A DNA stretch of 64,000 bases from DATFDN01 sp963756495 (GCA_963756495.1 CAVWNS010000005.1:496001-560000); one strand, 5' to 3'. Shown: positions 8,184 through 17,296, counted from the first letter of the stretch. Translations and numbers: made by a program. The notes: generated from the letters alone by a model not told the origin.

Positions 8184-8432
8184 ATGGGTCAATTGTTAGT
8201 ACGAGGCTTGGGAGATCACCTGATCCGCTCGCTCAAGCAACGGGCTCAGCGCAATGGCCGCTCCGTGGAAGCCGAGCATCGCGCGATCCTCGAATCCGCG
8301 CTGGAACCGGACGCCGAGACCTTCGCTGAACTGGCGGGCCGGTTGCGGGCTGCGGCCCCGTGGCCCACGACCGACAGCACAAGTCTGATCCGGGCCGACC
8401 GGGATCGAAATTACCAAACGGACGAGACGTGA
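8184..8432 (+). CDS. vapB: FitA/VapB-type ribbon-helix-helix antitoxin
   Basis: The protein has 82 residues. The N-terminal 'MGQLLVRGLGDHLIRSLKQR' plus 'NGRSVEAEHRAILESAL' is a FitA-like ribbon-helix-helix DNA-binding domain, and the Asp/Arg-rich tail is the expected toxin-binding segment. The ATG at 8184 is chosen over an upstream in-frame ATG at 8157 because the RHH fold starts there. Its stop overlaps the GTG start of the toxin by 4 bp (GTGA), the usual arrangement that keeps antitoxin in excess. It probably represses its own promoter through the palindrome upstream. Confidence 0.85.
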   Translation: MGQLLVRGLGDHLIRSLKQRAQRNGRSVEAEHRAILESALEPDAETFAELAGRLRAAAPWPTTDSTSLIRADRDRNYQTDET

Positions 8433-8854
8433 AGGCCGCGGTCATTGACGCCTCCGTGGCGACCAAGTGGGTCGCTCCCGAGGCGTTAAGCGACCGGGCG
8501 AGCCTGCTCCTGGGAGAGACTACGATGTGCGCGCCGGCGCACTGGCAGGCGGAGGCGGTGAATGCGCTATGGGGCAAAGTTCACCGCGGGGAGTGGCATC
8601 CCGGCATCGCCAGTGAGCGGGCCCGCGCCTTGATGCGCGCGCCCGTGGAGTCTGTGCCGTTGCCGGGTCTGTTCGACAGGGCGCTGAAGCACGCCATCGC
8701 CCTTGAAGCCACGATCTACAACTCGCTCTATCTCTCGCTTGCCGAGGAGCGGGGCATCCCGTTCGTTACCGACGACCGCAAGCTGCTCCGGCGCATTGCG
8801 CAAGACCCCGGCTTGGCGGCGCTGGCCCGGTGGCTCGGGGACATGAGCCCCTAG
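8429..8854 (+). CDS. vapC: VapC-type PIN-domain toxin (catalytic Asp replaced by Asn)
   Basis: The protein has 141 residues from a GTG start overlapping vapB. PIN domains are RNases with four acidic residues. D7 ('VIDASVATKWV'), E42 ('WQAEAVNALW') and D115/D116 ('FVTDDRKL') are present. The third position, normally YDSLYLALA, reads 'YNSLYLSLA' with N98 (codon AAC), so the metal site may be compromised. The rest of the fold looks complete. The gene stops one base before coxE, so the toxin-antitoxin pair is wedged tightly inside the cox-type operon and may be co-transcribed with it. Confidence 0.85.
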   Translation: MKAAVIDASVATKWVAPEALSDRASLLLGETTMCAPAHWQAEAVNALWGKVHRGEWHPGIASERARALMRAPVESVPLPGLFDRALKHAIALEATIYNSLYLSLAEERGIPFVTDDRKLLRRIAQDPGLAALARWLGDMSP

Positions 8855-10062
8855 ATGGCCCAACCCGCTCTCCTTGCCGCCAATGTCATGCACTTCGCCC
8901 GGCTGCTGCGTCGCGCCGGCCTGCCGGTCGGCCCCTCCGAGGCGATCGCGGCGCTCAAGGCGCTGACCCTCATCGACATCGGCAGCCGCACCGAAGCCCG
9001 CACGGCGCTGCGTGCCGCCATGACGCATCGCCATGAGCATCGCGAGGTGTTCGATGCCGCGTTCGAACTGTTCTGGCGCGATCCCGCCGCCGCCGAGCAG
9101 GCCGCCGCCGCCGCGCTGCTCGACGCGCGCAAGGAAATCTCACGCGACAAGCCGCCGCCTGCCAGCCGTCGCGTGGCCGAAGCATTCCGCCGCCGCGCGA
9201 ACGTCCGCTGCGCCCCGACGAGAAGCCGCCACACGTCGACGTCGCGCTGACCGCGAGCGAGCGCGAGCAGCTGCAGACGATGGATTTCGAGGCGATGAGC
9301 GCGGCCGAGATCGCCGCGGCCAAGCGCGAGATCCGCCGGTTGGTCCTGCCGCTGGAGCACCAGCCGACCCGCCGGCTGCGTCCCGATCCGCTCGGCAACG
9401 TGCTCGACCTGCGGCGCACGATCCGCGCCAGCCTGCGCCAGGGCGGCGAGATTTTCGACATCGCCCGCACCCGCCGCGTGACCCGCCCGCCGCCGCTGGT
9501 CGTGCTGTGCGACATATCCGGCTCGATGGCGCGTTATGCGCAGATCCTGCTGCATTTCCTGCACGCGGTGACGAACGAGCGCGACCGCGTGCATGCCTTC
9601 CTGTTCGGCACGAGGCTGAGCAACATCACCCGCCAGCTCCGTCATCGCGACGCCGAGGTTGCGTTCCAGATGGTCGCGCATATCGTCCCCGACTGGTCGG
9701 GCGGCACGCGCATCAGCGAGGCGGTGGACGCGTTCAACCGGCTATGGGCGCGCCGCGTTCTGGGCCAGGGTGCGATCGTGCTGCTGATCACCGACGGGCT
9801 GGATCGGCCGCGCGAGCAGGATGGCGGGCGCGGGCTGGCGGAGAGCATGGATCGGCTGCACCGCTCCTGCCGGCGCCTGATCTGGCTGAACCCGCTGTTG
9901 CGCTGGGAGGGCTTCGAGCCAAGATCACAGGGTATCCGCGCCATGTTGCCGCACGTGGACGAATTCCGGCCGGTGCATAACCTCGCCAGCCTGCGCGCGC
10001 TGGTTGACCTGCTCTCCCGCCCCGCGGCGCCGCGGCCAGCGATCGAAAGGACTGCATCATGA
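8855..10062 (+). CDS. coxE: CoxE-like VWA-domain protein, one frameshift
   Basis: The gene encodes about 400 residues in two frames. The N-terminal part, 'MAQPALLAANVMHFARLLRR' to 'SRRVAEAF', is the CoxE helical region. One base is missing at about 9187, and the frame continues as 'PPPRERPLRPDEKPP' into the VWA domain. That domain has the MIDAS motif 'CDISGSMARYA' (D-x-S-x-S), 'DWSGGTRISEAVDAF' and 'LLITDGLDRP'. CoxE partners the CoxD ATPase in maturing Mo-hydroxylase active sites. It starts directly after the vapC stop and overlaps the next gene by ATGA. Both halves are well conserved, so a sequence indel is more likely than true inactivation. Confidence 0.8.
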
Positions 10063-10398
10063 GCAATCTGGGTTCATTGGGCGAGACCGAGGACGTGCTG
10101 GGCCAGGCCGCCGCATGGCGGGCGGCCGGAGAGGATGTGGCCCTCGCGACCGTCACCGAGACCTGGGGCAGCTCGCCCCGTCCGGCGGGCAGTCAGATGG
10201 CGGTCACGACGTCGGGCAAGATGGCCGGCTCGGTGTCGGGCGGCTGCATCGAGGGCGCGGTCGCCGACGCGGCGATGCGCACGATCGCCAGTGGCACGCC
10301 CGCAGCTCCTGGATTTCGGCGTGACCAACGAGCGCGCCTGGGAGGTCGGACTTGCCTGCGGCGGCAAGGTGAAGGTGTTCGTGGAGAAGCTGACGTGA
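10059..10398 (+). CDS. XdhC-family protein, N-terminal type, one frameshift
   Basis: This is a short XdhC/CoxI N-terminal domain protein of about 112 residues: 'DVALATVTETWGSSPRPAGSQM' followed by 'GSVSGGCIEGAVADAAM', the conserved Cys-containing motif of XdhC. One extra C at 10299-10301 breaks the frame. After it 'PQLLDFGVTNERAWEVGLACGGKVKVFVE' continues perfectly to the stop at 10396-10398. XdhC proteins bind molybdenum cofactor and promote its sulfuration before insertion into xanthine-dehydrogenase-type enzymes. Its stop overlaps a GTG that starts the partner C-terminal-type gene, so the two domains are split between genes here. Confidence 0.8.
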
Positions 10399-11107
10399 CG
10401 CCCGAGATCCTCGCCGCGCTAGGCCGGGCGCGCGAGGAGAAGCGCGCCGTGGTTCTGGCCACCCGCCTGTCGGACGGGGCGCAGCATCTGCTGCCCGACC
10501 CGGCGCAGGATGCCGCGCTGAACGAGGCGGCGACGGTGGCCCTGCGCGACGACGAGAGCCGGACCGATCCAGGCCGGGGGCGCCGCCTGGTTCCTTCAGG
10601 CGCATAACCCGCCGCTGCGGCTGATCGTGGTGGGCGCGGTCCATATCGCGCAGGCGGTGGTTCCGTTCGCGACCGGCGTCGGCTTCGCCGTCACCGTGGT
10701 CGATCCGCGCCGGTCGTTTGCCTCCGACGAGCGGTTCCCGAACGTGACCATCCGCACCGACTGGCCCGACGAGGCGCTGGACGCGCTGCGGCCCGATGCG
10801 CGCACCGCCGTCGTCACGCTGACCCACGACCCGAAGCTCGACGATCCGGCGCTGGACCGCGCGTTGCGGTCCCCGGCGTTCTACATCGGCTCGCTCGGCT
10901 CCCGGCGCACCCATGCCGCGCGGCTGACGCGCCTGCGCGAACTGGGCCACGATGACGCCGCGATGGCGCGCATCCGTGGACCGGTCGGTCTGGATCTGGA
11001 GGCGGTGACGGCGCCGGAGATCGCGCTATCGATCGTGGCGGAACTCGTTGCGGTTCGCCGCGGCTCGCCTATTGGCTGGGCGGCGGCCGGCGCAACAGGC
11101 GGCATGA
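10395..11107 (+). CDS. XdhC-family protein, Rossmann C-terminal type, frameshifted
   Basis: The gene starts with the GTG at 10395 (GTGA overlap). The N-terminus is 'TPEILAALGRAREEKRAVVLATRLSDGAQ'. One extra base at about 10566 shifts it to 'IQAGGAAWFLQAHNPPLRLIVVGAVHIAQ', the XdhC Rossmann fold, ending with 'FYIGSLGSRRTHAARLTRLRELG' and 'IRGPVGLDLEAVTAPEIALSI'. In the frame as written it runs straight into the next gene. With one base fewer near 11085 it would stop at TGA 11105-11107, giving an ATGA overlap, so the apparent fusion is probably an artefact. It is expected to act with the upstream XdhC half in molybdenum-cofactor maturation. Confidence 0.75.
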
Positions 11108-12772
11108 AGTTCGGCCCCGTCCCGCTGGCCGAGGCGAAGGGTGCCATCAACGCCCATTCCCAGAGGCTCGGCGAGCGGATGGTCCGCAAGGGCTCCGTGC
11201 TCGATGAGGCGGCGATCGTTGCGCTGCGGGAGGCGGGGCGGACCGAGGTGATCGCCGCCCGGCTGGATCCGGGCGACGTGCCGGAGGACATCGCCGCCGA
11301 CCGCCTGGCCGACCCGCTGGTGGGCCGCTTGCTCGCCCGCTCGCGGGCCGCCACGGGCCGGGTCAACCTGGCCGCCGAGACGCCCGGATTGCTGCGCGTC
11401 GATGCCGCCAAGGTGAACCGCATCAATGCGGTGGACGAGTCGCTGACGCTCGGTACCCTGCCCGACTTCGCGGTGGTGGCGGCCAAGGACCTGGTCGCCA
11501 CAATCAAGATCGTCCCGTTCGCCGTGCCCGGCGCGCTGCTGGAGGTCGCGGAGGCGATCGCGCGCCAGGGCGGGCCGGCGCTGACCTTGCACCCGTTCCG
11601 CCCGCTGAAGGTGGGTTTGGTGGTGACCGAACTGCCCGGCACTGAAGGACAGCGCCACCGAGAAGGCCATCGCCGTCACCGCCGAGCGGGTGACCCGGCT
11701 GACCGGCACGCTGCTGCCCGCGCTGCGCACGCCGCACGAGGAGGCGCCGGTGGTCGCCGCGCTGGAGCGCCTGATGGCACAGGGGGCCGACATGTTGCTG
11801 ATCGCGGGCGCCTCGGCAGTGGTGGACAGGCGCGACGTCGGCCCGGCCGCCATCGTGCGCGCCGGGGGCGCGATCCTGCATTTCGGGATGCCGGTCGATC
11901 CGGGGAATCTGATCTGCCTCGGGCGGATCGGGAACCGGCCGGCGCTGGTGCTGCCCGGCTGCGCCAAGAGCCCCAAGCTGAACGGCATCGACTATCGTGC
12001 TGCCGCGCCTGTTCGCGGGCCTGCCCGTCCGGCCCGCCGAGGTGATGGGGCTGGGCGTGGGCGGGCTGCTGAAGGAGACCGACGCCCGCCCGCTGCCGCG
12101 CGAGAAGGCCCCGTCGGTGGTCCGCTCCGGCCCGGCGCCGCGCAACGCGCCGATCATCGCTGCCCTCGTGCTCGCGGCGGGGCGGTCGCGTCGCATGGCG
12201 CCGCACAACAAGCTGCTGGTGCGCCGATCGCACCGGCAAGCCGATGATCGCGCGGGTGATCGACAACGTGCTGTCGTCGAAGGCGCGCCCGATCCTGGTG
12301 GTGACCGGCCACATGGGCGAGCGAGATCGAGCAGGCGCTCGGCGGGCGCCCGGTCCACTACGTCCATGCCGCCGACTACGCCGAGGGCCTGTCGGCCAGC
12401 CTCAAGGCCGGGATCGCGGCGGTCCCGCCCGAAGCCGCCGCCGCGCTCGTCTGCCTAGGCGACATGCCGCTGGTCACCGGCCGGATGATCGACCGCCTGC
12501 TGGAGTCCTACGACGCCGACGAGGGCCGGCTGATCGTGCTGCCCACCTTTCACGGCAAGCAGGGCAACCCAATGCTGTGGGACCGGCGCTTCTTCCCCGA
12601 GATCCTGGCGCTCACCGGTGATTCCGGCGCCCGTTCCCTGCTCGGACAGCATATCGAGCAGGTCGCCGAGGTGGAGATGGGGGAGGACGCGGTGCTGCGC
12701 GATTTCGACACGACCGACGCCCTGGCGACCCTGCCGGCGCGGCTGCGCCCCGAAACCCTGCCGAGCGTGCTG
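11104..12772 (+). CDS. Molybdopterin-binding / NTP-transferase (MobA-like) fusion, at least four frameshifts
   Basis: The expected product is about 540 residues. The N-terminal half starts MKFGPVPLAEAKGAI and is a MoeA/MogA-like molybdopterin-binding region ('GADMLLIAGASAVVDRRDVG', 'LVLPGCAKSPKLNG'). The C-terminal half is a MobA/MocA nucleotidyltransferase with 'ALVLAAGRSRRM', 'GKPMIARVID' and 'CLGDMPLVTGRMID'. Such two-domain proteins add CMP or GMP to molybdopterin for XDH/CODH-type enzymes. The frame shifts at about 11641, 11994, 12222 and 12319, each fixed by removing one base, and the exact stop is uncertain (a TGA at about 12770 in another frame). The pathway context with XdhC and CoxDE is consistent. 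Confidence 0.75.
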
Positions 12773-12777
12773 AGCCC

Positions 12778-13685
12778 ATGCCGATCTGCGAGGCCGATCC
12801 CTGGCGGATGCAGTATTTCGAGGGCGTCGCCTGCCCCGAGGACGTCCGCATCTCCACCGAGGATGCGGATTCCTGGGTGTGGTACCCGGCGCATCGCTGG
12901 ATCTACGACAAGCTCGCCGTCGCGCTGTCGCAGGGGCTGGACGCCGCCCCGCACGGGGTGATGCCGGCCGGCTTCCCGGTGTTCTCCAAGCCGATGATCA
13001 ATTTGCGCGGCATGGGGACCGGCAGCCGCGTCATCGACTCCGCCGAGGACTACAAGGCCGCGCTGGCGCCGGGCCATTTCTGGTCCACGCTGCTGACCGG
13101 CCGGCACGTCAGCAGCGATGTCGCCCTGGTGGATGGGAGCCGCGCTGGTGGCGCCACGCCGAAGGCGCGGTCACGCAAGGCGGCACGTTCGATCACTGGC
13201 ACATCCACGCCGCGCCGATGGCCGAGGTCGAGGACTGGTGCGGCGCCTGGGCCGCGCACGCACCTGGCCGGCTACACCGGCATGGCGAATTTCGAGACCA
13301 TCGGCGGCAAGATCATCGAGGCGCATCTGCGCTTCGCCGACCAATGGCCTGATCTCTACGGCGCGGGCTGGGTGGAGGCGCTGGTCCGGCTTTACGCGCA
13401 TCGGGAATGGGTTTCGCCGACCCGGACCGCGCGGAGGGTTTCAGCGTCGTGCTGTTCGCCCCGCATGGCCGCCGCTACCGGCACCCGCCGGCCGCGCTGG
13501 TGGACGCGGTGCGCGCGATGCCGGACGTCTCCAGCGTGCAGATCACGTTCCACGAGGGTCGCGACCCGGCCCATCACGCCATGCCGCCCGGCGGCTTCCG
13601 CGTGGCGATCGTGAACGCGCGCAGCCTGGAGGCGGGGCAGGCGGCCCGGGATCGGCTGCGCGCGGCGATCCTGGGCGAAACGTAG
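12778..13685 (+). CDS. Conserved protein of unknown function, three frameshifts
   Basis: The product is about 300 residues when the frame is repaired at about 13137 (one G missing in a G run), 13252 and 13410 (one G missing). It starts MPICEADPWRMQYFEGVACP and includes 'EDADSWVWYPAHRWIYDKLA', 'GFPVFSKPMINLRGMGTGS', 'VDGEPRWWRHAEG' and 'LAGYTGMANFETIGGKIIE', ending 'MPPGGFRVAIVNARSLEAG'. The 'FSKP...GMGTGS' and 'FETIGGKIIEAHLRFADQWPDL' blocks are reminiscent of an ATP-grasp fold, but I cannot assign an enzyme. Position between Mo-cofactor maturation genes and a sulfite oxidase homologue suggests a linked role, which is inference only. Confidence 0.55.
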
Positions 13686-13758
13686 CCTCGCTCATTGGGG
13701 CAGGCCACGGGGGCAGGCCGGCTCCCGAACCGCTGCCGAGCCGCCGCGTTGCCAATCC

Positions 13759-14847
13759 ATGCAGGCAAGCCCCGACCTCATCGTCCATAAGCCCGACCCG
13801 CTGAATGCCGAGCCGCCGCTGGATCGGCTTTGCGCTGGGTTCATCACCCCGGTCGAGCGTTTCTACATCCGCACGCATGGCGCCATTCCGCGCTTGGACG
13901 CGGCGACGCACCGGCTGCGGGTCGACGGGCTGGTGAGCGAGCCGCTCGATCTCTCCATGCAGGAGTTGCGCGCCCGCTTTCCGCGCCGGGTGGTCACGGC
14001 GACGCTGCAATGCGCCGGCAACCGTCGCGCCGAGCTTGCGAGCGTGTCGCCCCTCGGTGGCACGCCATGGAATGCCGGCGCGATCGGCAATGCCGCGTGG
14101 GCGGGGGTGGCGCTCGCCGACGTGCTCCGTGCCGCCGGCGTCGGGCTCGAGGACGCGCGCGCGCTGCACGTCGCGTTTGAATGCGTCGATCCGGTGGAGA
14201 AGGAAGGCCGCCGCTTCACCTACGGCGCCTCGATCCCGCTTCCCAAGGCGCTCAGCGCCGAGGTGCTGCTGGTGGACGAGATGAATGGCGCACCCCTCGC
14301 CCCTGAGCATGGATTTCCGCTGCGGGTGGTGGTGCCGGGCTATATCGGCGCGCGCAGCGCGAAGTGGCTTGTTGGCATCCGGGTGCAGGACCACCCGTCG
14401 GACAACCACTTCCAGCAGGTCGAGTACAAGCTCTATCCGGCAGGAATGCCGGCCGATCATTTGGACCCTGATTCCGGGGCGACGCTCTATGAGTTCCCCC
14501 TGAATGCCGCAATCTGCGAACCCGCGCAGGACGCCGTCCTGCCGCCCGGGCCGGTCGCCGTGCGCGGCTACGCGATCGCAGCGGCGCGAATGGTCGAGCG
14601 GGTAGAGACCAGCACCGACGGCGGCAAGACCTGGACCACGGCCGAGGTTGAGGCGCACGGTGGCGATCCCTGGTCGTGGACGCCGTGGAGCGCGCAGGTT
14701 CACCTGCCCCCCGGTGAGCACGAGATCATCGCCCGCGCCTGGGACGGCGCCGCGCAGACCCAGCCGGAGCGAGCCGAGAATGTCTGGAACCCGAAGGGCT
14801 ACGTGAACAGCGCCTGGCACCGAGTGCGCGTGCGGGCCTGCGACTGA
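13759..14847 (+). CDS. Sulfite-oxidase-family molybdopterin oxidoreductase
   Basis: The protein has 362 residues. Residues 20-230 form the oxidoreductase molybdopterin-binding domain: 'FITPVERFYIRTHGAIP', the molybdenum-ligand Cys in 'VTATLQCAGNRRAELA', and 'GAIGNAAWAGVALADVLRAAGV' and 'PLRVVVPGYIGARSAKWL'. Residues 250-360 form the Mo-co dimerisation (Ig-like) domain ('RVETSTDGGKTWTTAEV'). No signal peptide or Tat motif is visible, so it is probably cytoplasmic, unlike SorA or YedY. It likely oxidises sulfite or a related substrate. It is intact and lies just downstream of the Mo-cofactor maturation genes. Confidence 0.85.
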   Translation: MQASPDLIVHKPDPLNAEPPLDRLCAGFITPVERFYIRTHGAIPRLDAATHRLRVDGLVSEPLDLSMQELRARFPRRVVTATLQCAGNRRAELASVSPLGGTPWNAGAIGNAAWAGVALADVLRAAGVGLEDARALHVAFECVDPVEKEGRRFTYGASIPLPKALSAEVLLVDEMNGAPLAPEHGFPLRVVVPGYIGARSAKWLVGIRVQDHPSDNHFQQVEYKLYPAGMPADHLDPDSGATLYEFPLNAAICEPAQDAVLPPGPVAVRGYAIAAARMVERVETSTDGGKTWTTAEVEAHGGDPWSWTPWSAQVHLPPGEHEIIARAWDGAAQTQPERAENVWNPKGYVNSAWHRVRVRACD

Positions 14848-14869
14848 CGTATCGCAGGGGGAGGCCAAA

Positions 14870-15517
14870 ATGTCAGAGACCACCGACGTGTTCGACATCA
14901 TGCACACGACCCGCACCATGCGGCGCCTTCGGACAGATCCCGTGCCCGATGCGCTCATCGAGAAGATTCTTCAGGCCGGCGTCTGTGCCGCCAACGGCGG
15001 CAACACGCAGCGTTGGCGCTTCCTGGTGATCAAGGACCCCGCAATCAAGCAAGCCGTTCAGACCTACTACAAGCGCGCCTTCGACGAGGTCATAGGACCG
15101 CGCTACCAAACCAGCGCTCCGCCGCCCGGAATGACCCGCGAGCGGTATCTGCGCCAGCACGCGGCGGTGGAATACCTGACGCTGCATTTCCATGAGGCGC
15201 CGGTGTGGATCGCCGCCTGTCTCGAGGACGGGTCGTCGGCTCCCTCCCGTTGGGCCGGCGCGTCGATCTATCCCGCGGTGCAGAACATGCTGCTGGCCGC
15301 GCGCGCGCTGGGGCTCGGCTCGACCCTGACCACGCGGCACCTGCTCTACGAGAAGGAGACCGAGGCCGCATTGGGTCTGCCCGCCGGCGTCCATTCCTAT
15401 GCCATCCTGCCGATCGGCTATCCGATGGGGCGGTTCGGGCCCGTCGGCCGCACGGCGCTGTCCGATGTCACGTTCCAGGACCGATGGGGCCAACCCTACC
15501 AGGGCTCGCAGGCGTAG
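14870..15517 (+). CDS. Nitroreductase-family FMN oxidoreductase
   Basis: The protein has 215 residues with a nitroreductase fold. 'IMHTTRTMRRLRTDPVPDALIEKIL' and 'AGVCAANGGNTQRWRFLVIKD' form the FMN-binding N-terminus. 'SIYPAVQNMLLAARALGLGSTLTT' and 'YAILPIGYPMGRFGPVGR' complete the domain. It should reduce an unidentified substrate with NAD(P)H. The start is ATG with GGGGAGG just upstream. It lies 22 bp after the sulfite oxidase homologue and is likely the last gene of that transcript, since the next genes are convergent. Confidence 0.85.
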   Translation: MSETTDVFDIMHTTRTMRRLRTDPVPDALIEKILQAGVCAANGGNTQRWRFLVIKDPAIKQAVQTYYKRAFDEVIGPRYQTSAPPPGMTRERYLRQHAAVEYLTLHFHEAPVWIAACLEDGSSAPSRWAGASIYPAVQNMLLAARALGLGSTLTTRHLLYEKETEAALGLPAGVHSYAILPIGYPMGRFGPVGRTALSDVTFQDRWGQPYQGSQA

Positions 15518-15548
15518 GCTGCGAACCGGGTGGTCCGCGGCGAGGAGA

Positions 15549-16381
15549 TCAGCCCCCTTTAACGCCTCCGGCTGTCAACCCGGCGACGATCTCCTTCTGC
15601 ATCAGCAGGGTCAGCAGCAGCACCGGTGCCGTCACCACCAGCGCCGCCGCCGCCAGCGGCCCCCAGCTCACCTGCTCGAACGTCAGCACATTATAGACCG
15701 CGACAGGCAAGGTGCGGGTCTCCGGTTCGCCAGCACCACGCCGAACAGGAAGTTGTTCCAACTGAAGATGAAGGACAGGATGGTGGCAACCGTGATGCCG
15801 GGCCGCGCCAGCGGCAGCGCGACGTGGCGGAATGCCTGCCAATTGCCGGCGCCGTCGACCAGGGCCGCTTCCTCGAGCTCCACGGGCAGGCCCTCGAAGA
15901 ACGCAATCATCACCCAGACGACGATGGGGACGGTGATCACCAGGTGGGTGATAACCAGCGGCGTCAGCGTGCCGATCAGCCCCATCCACTGAAACAGCAG
16001 GAACAGCGGGATCAGATAGGACAGGCCGGGTGTGAGACGCGCGATGAGGATCAGGCTGGCGGCTCGGATCGCGCGCATGCGCGCAATGCCGTAGCCCGCC
16101 GGCACGCCGATCGCCACCGCCAGCGCCGTGGCGCTGAACGACACGATCACCGAGTTGATAGTGTAGCTCAGGAAGTCGTTCTCGGCGAAGACCTGGACGA
16201 AGTTCGCCAGCGTCGGCGGATGCGGGATGAACACTGGCGGGAATGCCATGTTGTCCACCTCGGTCTTCAGCGACAGCGAGAGCATCCACAGGAACACGAA
16301 CGCCGCGGGAGAGATCAGCACCAGAACCGACAGGTAAAGGCCCAGGCGCCCGGCGGCGCGCTTCAACCGATGGCGGTTCAT
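15549..16381 (-). CDS. Sugar-type ABC permease (MalG/UgpE-like), one frameshift
   Basis: The product has about 277 residues. It has six transmembrane segments starting at the N-terminus (MNRHRLKRAAGRLGLYLSVL) and the EAA loop 'VELEEAALVDGAGNWQAFRHVALPLARPGI' that contacts the ATPase. One G is missing in the run at about 15723. Beyond it the frame gives 'ETRTLPVAVYNVLTFEQVSWG' and 'LMQKEIVAGLTAGGVKG', the normal C-terminus. Its ATG overlaps the stop of the MalF-like gene by 4 bp. It is the membrane half of a carbohydrate importer whose ATPase is not in this cluster. Confidence 0.8.
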
Positions 16382-17295
16382 TGCCAGCGCGCCTGTTCGC
16401 GCACCACCAGCAGCACCAGGCTGACGGCGACCACCAGCGCGAAGAACACCACGGTGATCGCGCCGGCGTAGCCGAGATTGTAGTAAGCGAACGCCTCCTG
16501 ATAGAGCATGATGTTCAGCGTCTCGGCTGCGGTGCCCGGCCCGCCCTGGGTGATCACGTAAATCACGTCGAAGGATTTCAGCGCGTCGATGGTGCGGATT
16601 ACGCCGGCGACGACGATGAACGGCATCAGACAGCGGCAGGGTTATGTGGCGGAAGCTCTGCCAGGCGACTGGCGCCGTCCAGCCGCGCTGCTTCATAGGG
16701 GTCCGTCGGCAGGCTGGCGATGCCGCCCAGCACGATCAGCATGACCAGGGGCGTCCATTGCCAGGTCTCCACCATCGCCAGTGTGGGGATGACCGTCTTC
16801 TGACGTAACTCCAGGAGGATGGCGGCAGTCCGACCGAGGTGAGGAGGTAATTCAGCACGCCGAGCTGCGGATGGAACATCATGGTCCAGACCAGCGCCAC
16901 CGCGACCGGCGTGGCCATCATCGGCAACACGAAGATGGTGCGCGCCACGCCGCGGAGGACGAATTTCTGGTGAAAGCACATGGCGGCGGCGACACCGAGG
17001 ACCAGCGGCAGCGCGACCGAAAGGCCGAGAAATACAGCGTGCGGATCAGCGCCCAGCCAAAGCGAGCATCGGTTAGCAGGTGCAGGTAGTTGCCCAAGCC
17101 CGGCCCAGGTCACGCCGCCCGTCGGATCCCACTGGTGGACCGAGATGAACAGCGTGAACAGCCAGGGGAAGATGATCACGGCCAGCACCACCGCTGCCGC
17201 GGGGAGCACGAAGCGGCCAATAGCGACGAATGTAGTTCGCCCGCGCCTGGCGGGGCGCGGGCCCCGCCGGCCTTGGCGGTGGTAATGGCTGACAC
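16378..17295 (-). CDS. Sugar-type ABC permease (MalF/UgpA-like), multiple frameshifts
   Basis: The expected product is about 300 residues. It starts with GTG at 17295 (SAITTAKAGG), 1 bp after the binding-protein stop. Recognisable pieces in different frames are 'VVLAVIIFPWLFTLFISVHQWD', 'LPLVLGVAAAMCFHQKFVLRG', 'MVETWQWTPLVMLIVLGGIA', the EAA-type 'LPTDPYEAARLDGAS' and 'IVVAGVIRTIDALKSFDVIY...TQGGPG'. The frame changes at about 17240, 17200, 17095, 17025, 16800 and 16635, more often than in any other gene here, so the sequence is either very error-prone or decayed. Order and content are those of a binding-protein-dependent sugar importer. Confidence 0.7.
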
Positions 17296-17296
17296 T

